Assembly (NCBI GenBank): GCA_015064895.1
Contig: SVRI01000014.1
Span: forward strand, 1 to 61,082
Origin: Oscillospiraceae bacterium
GTDB lineage: Bacteria; Bacillota; Clostridia; Oscillospirales; CAG-382
Direction of reading: 5' to 3'
Length of the DNA stretch: 61,082 bases
Below, piece after piece: positions 24,450 to 32,360 of the stretch; the first letter of the stretch is position 1, and every line of letters starts with the position of its first letter. The position numbers and the translations under genes are program-made. The notes under the pieces are model-generated. The model did no database searches. It was not told the origin of the DNA and saw nothing but the letters and a program-made list of their open reading frames with translations.

Positions 24450-26006
24450 ATGGTAATCAAAATCACATTATTGGTAGTGTTCTTCGCTGTTATGGTAGGC
24501 ATCGGAATCTACTGCAGAAAATCGGCAACCGACGTTAACGGCTTCGTTCTCGGCGGCAGAAGTGTAGGTCCCTGGCTTACTGCTTTTGCATACGGCACAA
24601 GCTACTTCTCAGCGGTTATCTTCGTCGGCTACGCAGGTCAGTTTGGCTGGAAATTCGGCATTGCCTCAACCTGGATAGGTATCGGAAATGCCTTTATAGG
24701 TTCTCTTCTTGCATGGATAATCCTCGGCAGACGTACAAGGCTCCAGACTCAGCATCTCGGTACAGCCACAATGCCCGAATACTTTGGCAAACGCTTTAAC
24801 AGCAATGCTTTGAAGATTGTTGCCTCCTTAATCGTATTTATATTCCTTATTCCTTACACAGCCTCTCTGTACAACGGTCTTTCCCGTCTTTTTGAGATGG
24901 CGTTCCCCGGTGTTTCATACAGCGTTTGTGTAATTGTTATGGCTGTTCTTACAGGTATTTATGTTATTGCAGGCGGTTACATGGCAACGGCAATAAATGA
25001 CTTTATTCAGGGTATTATCATGATTGTCGGTATTGTTGCTGTAATTGCGGCTGTACTCGTCGGTCAGGGCGGCTTTACTGCGGCTCTTGAAGGTCTCTCA
25101 AAGGTTGAATGTACCACACCTTCAGGTTCTCTCCTTGCAGGAGGTTTTAACTCCTTCTCCGGCCCCGACCCCTTGGGACTTTTCTGCGTTGTTGTTCTCA
25201 CATCTCTCGGCACATGGGGTCTTCCTCAGATGGTGCAGAAATTCTATGCCATAAAGAGCGAAAAACAGATTTCAAAGGGTACTATTATCTCCACTATCTT
25301 TGCAATTATTGTTGCAGGCGGATGCTACTTTCTCGGCGGTTTCGGCAGACTCTTCTCAGACTCCCTTGACGTTGTAGACGGAATGCCAAAAGACGGTTTT
25401 GATGCCATCATCCCGACTATGCTTGAAAAACTCCCCGACATTCTCATAGGAGTTGTTATTGTTCTTGTACTCTCGGCTTCCATGTCTACCCTTTCCTCTC
25501 TTGTTCTTGCATCAAGCTCAACACTTACTCTTGACATGATAAAGGGACACATTGTTAAGGACATGAAAGACAAACAGCAGGTGTTTGTTATGAGAGTGTT
25601 CATTGTAATCTTTATTGCAATATCTGCTTTTATTGCCATAAACAAAGATAAGCTAGGTTACATTGCCGACATGATGGGTATTTCCTGGGGTGCTCTTGCA
25701 GGTTCATTCCTTGCTCCGTTCCTTTACGGTCTCTACGGCAAATGGGTTTCAAAGCTTTCTGTTTGGGTTAACTTCATTTTTGGTGCAGGTGTTATGACAC
25801 TCAATATGCTTTTCCGAGAGAGTTTCCCCGCATTTCTTCAGTCACCCATCAACTGCGGTGCGTTTGTAATGATTGCGGGTCTTATCATAGTTCCCGTTGT
25901 CAGCCTCATTACTCCAAAAATGAAAAAGCAGGAGGTAGACGAAATGTTTACTTGCTACGACAAAGATGTTATCGTTCCTGCAAAGCAGTCACTTGGAAAT
26001 AACTAA
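24450..26006 (+). CDS. Sodium:solute symporter (SSS family), T-box controlled
   Basis: 518-residue polytopic membrane protein of the SSS/PutP group: about 13 helices, with FVLGGRSVGPWLTAFAYGTS at the start, GGYMATAINDFIQGIIM in the middle and a conserved LSASMSTLSSLVLASSS sodium-site region. The family takes up sugars, proline, pantothenate and other solutes with Na+. The leader T-box with a likely Tyr codon points to tyrosine or another aromatic compound as substrate (inference from regulation, not from the protein). It starts at ATG 24450 with an AAAGGGTGG site and ends before a bidirectional terminator. Confidence 0.9.
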   Translation: MVIKITLLVVFFAVMVGIGIYCRKSATDVNGFVLGGRSVGPWLTAFAYGTSYFSAVIFVGYAGQFGWKFGIASTWIGIGNAFIGSLLAWIILGRRTRLQTQHLGTATMPEYFGKRFNSNALKIVASLIVFIFLIPYTASLYNGLSRLFEMAFPGVSYSVCVIVMAVLTGIYVIAGGYMATAINDFIQGIIMIVGIVAVIAAVLVGQGGFTAALEGLSKVECTTPSGSLLAGGFNSFSGPDPLGLFCVVVLTSLGTWGLPQMVQKFYAIKSEKQISKGTIISTIFAIIVAGGCYFLGGFGRLFSDSLDVVDGMPKDGFDAIIPTMLEKLPDILIGVVIVLVLSASMSTLSSLVLASSSTLTLDMIKGHIVKDMKDKQQVFVMRVFIVIFIAISAFIAINKDKLGYIADMMGISWGALAGSFLAPFLYGLYGKWVSKLSVWVNFIFGAGVMTLNMLFRESFPAFLQSPINCGAFVMIAGLIIVPVVSLITPKMKKQEVDEMFTCYDKDVIVPAKQSLGNN

Positions 26007-26021
26007 ATATGTTGATATAAT

Positions 26022-26054
26022 AAAGTCCCCGATGCTAAAGCGTCGGGGACTTTT
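26022..26054. terminator. Bidirectional terminator between symporter and malic enzyme genes
   Basis: Stem AAAGTCCCCGATGC / GCGTCGGGGACTTT (one G-U pair) with a 4-nt loop, flanked by a T-rich stretch on the plus side and TTATTATATC on the minus side. Confidence 0.85.
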
Positions 26055-26070
26055 GTTTTGGATCTGATTA

Positions 26071-27225
26071 TTATGCCTTGTAGGCATTCGCAACCGCCTT
26101 TGCAACTGCAGGACACACTCTTTCGTCAAATGCTTTGGGAAGAATATAGTCGTCAGTAAGCTCATCATCGGAAATAAGATTTGCCAGAGCATAGGATGCC
26201 GCAATTTTCATTTCTTCCGTAATTGCCTTTGCTCTTACATCAAGTGCACCGCGGAAGATACCGGGAAATGCAAGTACATTATTAATCTGATTGGGAAAAT
26301 CACTTCTGCCCGTACCTACAATTCTTGCCCCTGCCTTCTTTGCTTCATCCGGCATTATTTCAGGTGTGGGATTTGCCATGGCAAAGACAACGGCATCTTT
26401 GTTCATGCTCTTAACCATTTCGGGAGTAACGAGATTTGGCTTTGAAAGACCGAAAAACACATCCGCACCCTTCATAATTTCAGATAGCTTTCCTCTTTCA
26501 TGGTTCGGGTTTGTGATATGGGAAAGTGCTTCATGCTCCAAGTTCATCTGCTCGTCGCCTTCACAGATTGCGCCGTTCTTATCGCACATGATAAGGTTCT
26601 TGACGCCTACTTTCAACATAAGTCTGCCTATCGCACAGCCTGCCGCACCTGCACCGTTGATGACAACCTTGATTTCGTCCATCTTCTTGCCTGTAAGACG
26701 AAGGGAATTTATAAGTGCTGCAACTGCGATTACCGCCGTTCCGTGCTGGTCATCGTGGAATATGGGAATATCGCATCTCTCTTTGAGCTTTCTTTCGATT
26801 TCAAAGCATCTGGGTGCACCGATATCTTCAAGGTTAATACCGCCGAAAGAACCGCACAGAAGTTCAACTGTGCGTACTATTTCATCAACGTCCTTGCTTC
26901 TGATACAAAGGGGAATTGCATCAATATCACCATATTCCTTAAAGAGAAGGCATTTGCCCTCCATTACCGGCATACCCGCTTCAGGACCGATATCGCCAAG
27001 TCCGAGAACTGCTGTGCCGTCGGTAATAACTGCAACTGTGTTCCAACGGCGTGTCAAGTCAAAGGATTTATTTACGTCTTCTTTAATCGCAAGGCAGGGT
27101 TCGGCAACACCGGGGGTGTACGCGAGTGCAAGTGCTTCGGCTGTATCCGCCTTTACGTTTGCTTTAATGGAAATCTTGCCCTTCCATTCGTAGTGTTTTT
27201 TGAGTGATTCTTCTCTGATGTCCAT
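26071..27225 (-). CDS. NAD(P)-dependent malic enzyme
   Basis: Oxidative decarboxylation of malate to pyruvate. 384 residues, the short bacterial form without a phosphotransacetylase tail. Motifs: AYTPGVAEPCLAI, VITDGTAVLGLGDIGPEAGMPVMEGK (substrate and metal site), FHDDQHGTAVI and the Rossmann region VVINGAGAAGCAIGRL. Its ATG shares one base with the stop of the upstream dehydrogenase gene (TAATG), so translation is coupled. Third gene of an operon with glpP and the malate/lactate dehydrogenase. Confidence 0.94.
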   Translation of the reverse strand: MDIREESLKKHYEWKGKISIKANVKADTAEALALAYTPGVAEPCLAIKEDVNKSFDLTRRWNTVAVITDGTAVLGLGDIGPEAGMPVMEGKCLLFKEYGDIDAIPLCIRSKDVDEIVRTVELLCGSFGGINLEDIGAPRCFEIERKLKERCDIPIFHDDQHGTAVIAVAALINSLRLTGKKMDEIKVVINGAGAAGCAIGRLMLKVGVKNLIMCDKNGAICEGDEQMNLEHEALSHITNPNHERGKLSEIMKGADVFFGLSKPNLVTPEMVKSMNKDAVVFAMANPTPEIMPDEAKKAGARIVGTGRSDFPNQINNVLAFPGIFRGALDVRAKAITEEMKIAASYALANLISDDELTDDYILPKAFDERVCPAVAKAVANAYKA

Positions 27226-28340
27226 TATTCTTCCTCCCAGGGGAATTTATATTGAGCAAGACCGAGTTCGTCGCGTATCTGAATAATTTCTTTCTGCACC
27301 GATTCGTTTATCGGCACACCGTCTTTTCGTGCAAGTCTGATTTCATATTCTTTCTCACCGGCTGTATATATACGCTCGCTGCCGGGTGCTTTTTTTGAAG
27401 CACGCATACTGCGGCAGATTTCTCCCGCCTTTCTGCGTGCAACCTCTTCGCCCATAAAATGCTCTGTGTCAATTGCAATGAACCAGTGTCCCAGCTGATA
27501 AGGGCGGATATTACCGTATTCATCCTTGCCGTCAAGGTCTTTGCCGTATGCACCGTCCTGAAGGATAGACGAGAAAAATTCAACTGCAAGTGCAAATCCA
27601 TATCCTTTATATCCGCCAAGAGCTTCGCCTATGCCGCCAAGGGTTGTAAGAGCGGCAGTGCCTCCTCTTATCTTTTTGAGTGCATCACCGGCATCGCCTT
27701 CAACTGGTTCTCCATTCTGACCAATGACAGTGCCGGGATGAACATCCTCTCCTATTCTTTCATAGTATTCAATTTTTCCATTCTGTGTAATTGATGTCGC
27801 ACAGTCAAAATTAAAATCAAATTCTTCATCGGTAGGAACACCTATAGTAAAAGGATTTGTTCCGAACATTCCCTCAACACCGTGTGTCGGTGCAACAGAC
27901 GGGCGTGCATTCGTTCCTGTCATGCCTATACACCCTTCTTTTGTCGCCATTGATGAATAATAGCCTGCTATACCGTAGTGGCAGGAATTACGCACAACAA
28001 CCATACCCATACCGTATGCTTTGGCTTTCTCTATTGCCATACTCATTGCCCTGTAGCCGATAACCTGTCCCATGCCGTGATGTCCATCAATAACGGCTGT
28101 TGTGGGTGTTTCCTTTATAATCTCAAAATTAGTAACGGCATTTTGGATTCCCGCTTTTATTCTATCAAGATAAACAGGCTTGAAACGGTTAACCCCATGG
28201 GATTCAATACCCCTTTTATCCGATTCCAGCAGGACATCGGCACAAATTTTTGCATCCTCCTTTGGAATCCCGTAGCCCACAAAAGCATCGGTTACAAAAT
28301 CTGTGATTGTTTTCCAGTCTACAATGCTTGTTCTGTTCAT
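27225..28340 (-). CDS. Malate/L-lactate dehydrogenase family (Ldh2) oxidoreductase
   Basis: 371 residues of the Ldh2/MDG2 family, NAD(P)-dependent dehydrogenases of malate, lactate, ureidoglycolate and related 2-hydroxy acids, unrelated to classical LDH. Markers are ESDKRGIESHGVNRF near residue 50, VVRNSCHYGIAGYYS and GTNPFTIGVPTDEE. The ATG at 28340 has GGAGG 6 nt upstream; an earlier in-frame start at 28355 lies inside that site. Joined to malic enzyme by a TAATG overlap, which suggests a malate-pyruvate or lactate function (inference). Confidence 0.9.
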   Translation of the reverse strand: MNRTSIVDWKTITDFVTDAFVGYGIPKEDAKICADVLLESDKRGIESHGVNRFKPVYLDRIKAGIQNAVTNFEIIKETPTTAVIDGHHGMGQVIGYRAMSMAIEKAKAYGMGMVVVRNSCHYGIAGYYSSMATKEGCIGMTGTNARPSVAPTHGVEGMFGTNPFTIGVPTDEEFDFNFDCATSITQNGKIEYYERIGEDVHPGTVIGQNGEPVEGDAGDALKKIRGGTAALTTLGGIGEALGGYKGYGFALAVEFFSSILQDGAYGKDLDGKDEYGNIRPYQLGHWFIAIDTEHFMGEEVARRKAGEICRSMRASKKAPGSERIYTAGEKEYEIRLARKDGVPINESVQKEIIQIRDELGLAQYKFPWEEE

Positions 28341-28375
28341 TTTTTGCCTCCGCATTTTATAAAATTAAAACTATA

Positions 28376-28930
28376 CTATATATACCACAAAGGTTCCTTG
28401 CCGGTAGAAACTGCAACCGCACCGGCGCCTAATGCTGCCGTGATTTCTTCTTTTGTTTCAATAAGTCCGCCTGCAATTACGGGAATTCCGCAGTTTGCAA
28501 ATCTGCTAACGGTTTTTGTGATAACTCCCGGCATCATTTCAATCATTGAAGGATTTGAAGATGACAAAAGCTCGGAAATACTTTCAAGCCCTTGCGTATC
28601 AAGAGTAAAGAAACGCTGAACCGTAAAAAGTCCCTCTTTCTTTGCAAATTTTATTATCTGGGGCTTTGTACTGATTATACCGTCACAGCCGATTTCGGAA
28701 AGATATTTAACACCCTGTGCATCCTTTCCGATGCCGTCTGCCAAATCAATGTGGACAAGCACCTTTTTGCCTTTTGCGTGGGCAAGTCTTATATTTTCCC
28801 TTACCGTCATAATGCTTTCTCCAAGACAAAAAACAACATCGCAGGGAGACTGCATTGCAAAGGGAAATTTATCCCTGTGAACTGCGGCTATTATCGGATT
28901 TGTTTCAAGCAAAGAAAGTATATTCTTCAT
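28376..28930 (-). CDS. glpP: Glycerol-3-phosphate responsive antiterminator family protein
   Basis: 184 residues of the GlpP family, a TIM-barrel RNA-binding antiterminator. Characteristic stretches: NPIIAAVHRDKFPFAMQSP, VFCLGESIMTV, VLVHIDLADGIGKD, GIISTKPQIIKFAKKEG and the phosphate-site region IPVIAGGLIETKEEI. In Bacillus, GlpP with glycerol 3-phosphate blocks terminators in glp leaders. Here it is the first gene of an operon with a malate/lactate dehydrogenase and malic enzyme, with no glp gene in sight, and its own leader holds a terminator-like structure (28952-29008). The effector may therefore differ. Confidence 0.9.
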   Translation of the reverse strand: MKNILSLLETNPIIAAVHRDKFPFAMQSPCDVVFCLGESIMTVRENIRLAHAKGKKVLVHIDLADGIGKDAQGVKYLSEIGCDGIISTKPQIIKFAKKEGLFTVQRFFTLDTQGLESISELLSSSNPSMIEMMPGVITKTVSRFANCGIPVIAGGLIETKEEITAALGAGAVAVSTGKEPLWYI

Positions 28931-28951
28931 TTTATCTACCTTTCAAACACA

Positions 28952-29008
28952 CAAAAAAAGAGTGCAGAAAAACACATGGTCCTCCTGCATCTCAAAATCT
29001 CTGCATTC
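28952..29008 (-). terminator. Terminator-like leader structure upstream of glpP
   Basis: Minus strand: GAATGCAGA (29000-29008) can pair with TCTGCACTC (28960-28968), one mismatch, across a 31-nt loop that contains GATGCAGGAGGACC, and is followed by TTTTTTT. A terminator placed between promoter and coding region is the usual GlpP target layout, so autoregulation by antitermination is plausible. Confidence 0.6.
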
Positions 29009-29021
29009 ATATCACGCTGAC

Positions 29022-29051
29022 AGTATAACACATATTATTCTTGTTTGTCAA
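29022..29051 (-). promoter_or_regulatory. Promoter of the glpP operon
   Basis: Minus strand: TTGACA (29046-29051), 18-nt spacer, TATACT (29022-29027), upstream of the leader terminator. Confidence 0.7.
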
Positions 29052-29094
29052 GATGTTGCATTAAAAGAAGCAGAATTTTCGGCATCTAAAAAAA

Positions 29095-29868
29095 TTACGC
29101 CATATATTTCTTCAAAAATCCAGCACTCATTGACAGGCTCTTAAGTGAGTCATACTCGCATCTGTCCTGTTCAACGCTGTAATGCTTTACGCCGATTTTT
29201 TCGGCAGCGGCAATAATTCTGTCCCAGCTGATATTACCGTAGCCGACTTCTGTTGTACCGGGTTCAAATTTCCAGTTATTGTCCTTCTTGATTGTAAAGT
29301 CCTTAAGGTGAAGAATATCAATTCTGCCTTCGAGTTTTTCGATAAGCTCTGCAACATCAACGCCTGCAACAGCCGCCCAGCCTGTATCAAGAACAAAGCT
29401 TGAGGTATCTTTATCCATCTTTTCCATGAACACGTCCATAATTGTCTTATATCCGTCAATTCTCATAAATTCAAAGGAATGGTTATGATATGTAAGCTTG
29501 AAGCCGCGTTTTGCATAGACTTCGGCTGTTTTATTGAAGTCATAAATAAATTCATTGAGAGTATCAATGTTCTTCATTTCTTCGCCGCTTATAGCACCGG
29601 GGCCGAGAAGCTTACAGTTCCATCTTTCGTGCATTTCCATGGTTTCTTCGGGTTTATTCTTGATATGCCACCAGCTGTAGTTTGTACCGACCATATCAAT
29701 GCCGTTTTTAACTACAAGGTCGCCGAGAGCCGCATTGTCCTCAACGCAGGCACCATGACATTCCGTATAGCCGAGAGTTCTGAGCTTTTTAAGTGCCGCA
29801 TCTGCCACATCAAGGTCTTTAATATATTCTCTTATTGTATAAAGCTGAAAGCCAAGTCTATTAAACAT
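29095..29868 (-). CDS. Sugar phosphate isomerase/epimerase (xylose isomerase-like TIM barrel)
   Basis: 257 residues of the AP-endonuclease-2/xylose-isomerase-like barrel family. Visible are LGFQLYTIREYI, LTYHNHSFEF (metal-binding His), FVLDTGWAAVAG, HLKDF and SVEQDRCEYDS near the end, all typical of IolE/hydroxypyruvate-isomerase-like proteins. The exact substrate is unknown. The ATG at 29868 fits a GAGGTG site 8 nt upstream; the in-frame GTG at 29877 overlaps that site. It stands alone: the glpP promoter lies inside and just past its 3' end. Confidence 0.85.
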   Translation of the reverse strand: MFNRLGFQLYTIREYIKDLDVADAALKKLRTLGYTECHGACVEDNAALGDLVVKNGIDMVGTNYSWWHIKNKPEETMEMHERWNCKLLGPGAISGEEMKNIDTLNEFIYDFNKTAEVYAKRGFKLTYHNHSFEFMRIDGYKTIMDVFMEKMDKDTSSFVLDTGWAAVAGVDVAELIEKLEGRIDILHLKDFTIKKDNNWKFEPGTTEVGYGNISWDRIIAAAEKIGVKHYSVEQDRCEYDSLKSLSMSAGFLKKYMA

Positions 29869-30005
29869 ATTTTTCACACCTCATAAAAATAATTACACAT
29901 AAAGTATAGTACTTTTCAACTGTGTTTGCAAGGGGTTTTATCAAGTTTTCGGCACATTTTCTCCACTTTACTTCTTCCTAACCCGTGCCAAAAGACGATA
30001 CAATT

Positions 30006-30014
30006 CATAGTATA
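30006..30014 (+). promoter_or_regulatory. Possible sporulation-sigma -10 element (CATAGTATA)
   Basis: CATAGTATA fits the CATANNNTA -10 of mother-cell sigma factors (SigE/SigK), about 50 nt before the coat-like gene. I do not find a well-spaced -35, so this is suggestive only. Confidence 0.25.
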
Positions 30015-30062
30015 TAGTGACAAAGCAATTTGTCAAATTCGCTTAGAGAAAGGACATTTTCT

Positions 30063-30833
30063 ATGAGCTATTACTCTTGTAACAATAACAGAAATTCTTG
30101 CGGATACAACTCCTGCTCCGGCATTTTAGGCACTAATTCTTGCTCGTGTTCAAACCGTTCCTGCGGTAATATTGCAGGTCAGCAGACAGGCAATTGCGGA
30201 TGCGGTCACAAGCACTATTATCCCTTCCCTCCCATGGGTTCTGTATGCGGCACATGCCCTCCCGGCACACGTCCCTGCTATTACAATCCCTACAGTTGCA
30301 ACAACGTGTGTGGCTGTAATAATAATTGCGGTTGCAACAACTGCGCTAATAACTGTGGCTGCAACAACTGCAATAATAACAGCGGTTGCGGAAATGATTC
30401 GGAAAATGCAGGCACCTACGCTTTTTTTAATTCGACCGGCAGTACACTCACCACAGGCTCAATAATTCCCCTTCGTTATGTAATCGGTTCGGGAGAGCTT
30501 GGCAGAGGTACTACCGGCGGCGTAGTAAATCTTGACAGCGGCATTTATTCGGTTGAATATTCCCTCAACGCAACTGCCGACGTTGCAGGTGCAACCGTGA
30601 CCGTAACGCCCGAATACCTCGGTGCACTTCATCCCGAATATTCCCGTTCATTTACAACAGGAGCCGCAAACCAGACTTTTGATATAGCAAGTTCCTTCGT
30701 TGTAAACCTTCCCACCGATACAACTCTCAGTCTCAATGTAACAATCACGCTTCCCGGCACAGAAGTTACTACTCTTACGGATGTAAATGCTTCCATGCTC
30801 ATAAGAAGCATTTCCGATCAAAACGGCAATTAA
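30063..30833 (+). CDS. Cys/Asn/Gly-rich protein with BclA-like C-terminal domain, coat-like
   Basis: 256 residues from the ATG at 30063 (AAAGGA site). Residues 1-120 are extremely rich in Cys, Asn and Gly, with the near-repeat CGCNNNCGCNNCANNCGCNNC; about 25 cysteines fall in this half. A proline-rich stretch (CGTCPPGTRPCYYNPY) is in the middle. From about residue 120 (AGTYAFFNSTGSTLTTG) the sequence looks like the beta-sandwich tip domain of BclA-type exosporium and phage-tail proteins, with no cysteines. No signal peptide, which is normal for spore coat proteins made in the mother cell. A disulfide-linked surface filament or spore-layer role is inferred. Confidence 0.8.
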   Translation: MSYYSCNNNRNSCGYNSCSGILGTNSCSCSNRSCGNIAGQQTGNCGCGHKHYYPFPPMGSVCGTCPPGTRPCYYNPYSCNNVCGCNNNCGCNNCANNCGCNNCNNNSGCGNDSENAGTYAFFNSTGSTLTTGSIIPLRYVIGSGELGRGTTGGVVNLDSGIYSVEYSLNATADVAGATVTVTPEYLGALHPEYSRSFTTGAANQTFDIASSFVVNLPTDTTLSLNVTITLPGTEVTTLTDVNASMLIRSISDQNGN

Positions 30834-30853
30834 GCATCAAAAAATCTCTCCGC

Positions 30854-31568
30854 AAGGAGTGTTTCATTCAAAAAAGAAGGCGTACTGCGGTACGCCTTTT
30901 GTCGTTCTTTTGTCCCGAAACAAGTCGGGGAAGCCCGACGGCAAATACACGGGGAATACTCGCAATAAGCAGACTGTAGGTGTCGCATAAACAACATCTT
31001 TTATTCGTTCTTTTGTCCAGAAACAAAAGAACCAAAAATTCTCCGCTCAAAAGGAGAGATGACTCGGCGGCGAGTCGCCGCTGACAAACCGTCATTTTGA
31101 CGGCATACCGAAAACCGTCAAAATGACAAATATTGCTGGCGGGCTTTCCCGACCCGCGGCGGCTTACCTCTCACAACGCGGGAAAGTATTTGTATGATTT
31201 TCAATCCTTGTTTTCGCGAAAAAACCTAAGGTATAGCATCGGACACACCGTTTGACCACATTTAATCCACCAACCGAATATGCTTCAAATTAGCACAAAT
31301 ATAAATGAGGGGAGTTAAGCCTCCACGGCGAAAGAGGGGAGGTCAGCGCAAGGCGGGCGGCAATGTGGTTGAAGCTTGTAGTTGCCCAAATTTTGACGGC
31401 TTCGTAGAAGTGTTTGGTTTCATTTGTCCGAGTCAAAATTTGCCTTTTAGCACTTTGTTTCTCCCGAATGAGCCATCCCCTCTTTTTGAGTGGGCGTTTT
31501 TGGTACTTTTGTCGATACAAAAGTACAGAAATACACAAAAAAGTCAGCAAGCAAAACTCGCTGACTTT
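30854..31568. repeat. Long dispersed repeat, copy 1 (with extra 470-bp internal segment)
   Basis: Matches the inverted copy at 44322-44567 at both ends. Shared left part: AAGGAGTGTTTC, the GGCGTAC-TGCG-GTACGCC hairpin, GTCGGGGAAGCCCGAC, CACGGGG, TGTCGCATAAACAAC, TCTTTTATTCGTTCTTTTG. Shared right part: ACACAAAAAAGTCAGCAAGC and the closing AGTCAGC/GCTGACT hairpin. Between them copy 1 has about 470 bp bracketed by two 10-bp hairpins, GTTCTTTTGT/ACAAAAGAAC (31007-31032) and GTACTTTTGT/ACAAAAGTAC (31503-31526). The extra part includes GGCGGCGAGTCGCCGC, kin to the arg 86-bp unit. The spacer 30834-31606 has no convincing gene. Confidence 0.85.
30877..30904 (+). terminator. Terminator after the coat-like gene
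   Basis: Perfect 9-bp stem AAGGCGTAC / GTACGCCTT with a 4-nt loop and TTTTGTCGTTCTTTTG. The same hairpin occurs at 44512-44533, as part of the long repeat. Confidence 0.75.
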
Positions 31569-31606
31569 AATTTATTCCCTATATGAAGACCTTTATGGAA
31601 AGTTTT

Positions 31607-32338
31607 TTACTTATCGTCATCGGATCTGTAATAGTTACTGTACTTCTGACGAGTTTTATAGTTACTTGTTCTTGCTTTGTTGAGAACAACACCGAGAATC
31701 CTTGCATCGGCAACCTTAAGTGCCTTAACTGCATCCTGGAGTTCGTTATATGTTGTTTTATTATCCGTTGCTACCATTGTTACACCGTCAACAAAGGGGC
31801 TGATTGAAAGAGCATCGGCAACTACATTTATGGGCGGTGTATCGATAATTACTACGTCAAAGGACTTATCAAGTTCTTCAAAGAGCACTTCCATCTGCTT
31901 ACCTGCAAGAAGTTCCGAAGGGTTGGGAGGAAGAACGCCTGAAGCCATGAGATAAAGGTTTTCAATATCAGGTACTCTCTGAATACAGTTTTCAAATGTA
32001 TCCTGACCTGCAAGGAAGTTGGAAAGACCTTTCTTTGCAGAAAGACCAAAGTACTTATGGAGCGTTGCCTTTCTGAGGTCAGCATCTATAAGAAGTACCT
32101 TGACATCTGTCTGCTGTGCAAATGTAATTGCTGTATTTGCACTTGTTGTTGACTTACCTTCACTGGGGTTTGCACTTGTAAACATGAATCTCTTGGAACG
32201 GCCTTCAACGGCAGGTACAGAGAAAAGCATGTTTGTTCTGAGTGTCTTATATGCTTCTACAACTCGGAAAACAGGATTTTTCAGAATTGTATTAAATGTT
32301 CTTGTCGATTTTTTTGCTGTCTTCTTTAATTTAAACAT
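31607..32338 (-). CDS. Bacterial tyrosine kinase (CpsD/CapB family)
   Basis: 243-residue BY-kinase cytoplasmic subunit. Walker A is SANPSEGKSTTSAN, A' is VLLIDADLRKATLHKYFG, Walker B is VVIIDTPP, and the C-terminus holds the autophosphorylated tyrosine cluster (YKTRQKYSNYYRS). It works with the membrane partner encoded 22 nt upstream to control polysaccharide chain export. No polysaccharide biosynthesis genes lie next to it, so the pair looks like a detached regulator, unless its target is the glucan synthase further along (38.5-44.2 kb; inference). Confidence 0.93.
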   Translation of the reverse strand: MFKLKKTAKKSTRTFNTILKNPVFRVVEAYKTLRTNMLFSVPAVEGRSKRFMFTSANPSEGKSTTSANTAITFAQQTDVKVLLIDADLRKATLHKYFGLSAKKGLSNFLAGQDTFENCIQRVPDIENLYLMASGVLPPNPSELLAGKQMEVLFEELDKSFDVVIIDTPPINVVADALSISPFVDGVTMVATDNKTTYNELQDAVKALKVADARILGVVLNKARTSNYKTRQKYSNYYRSDDDK

Positions 32339-32360
32339 GACATTTATCCTTTCTGAAAAA

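Noticed and set aside
31290..31683. Short frames inside the 30.8-31.6 kb spacer
   Set aside because: They run through hairpins and repeat blocks, change between strands and have no ribosome site. Treated as non-coding repeat.
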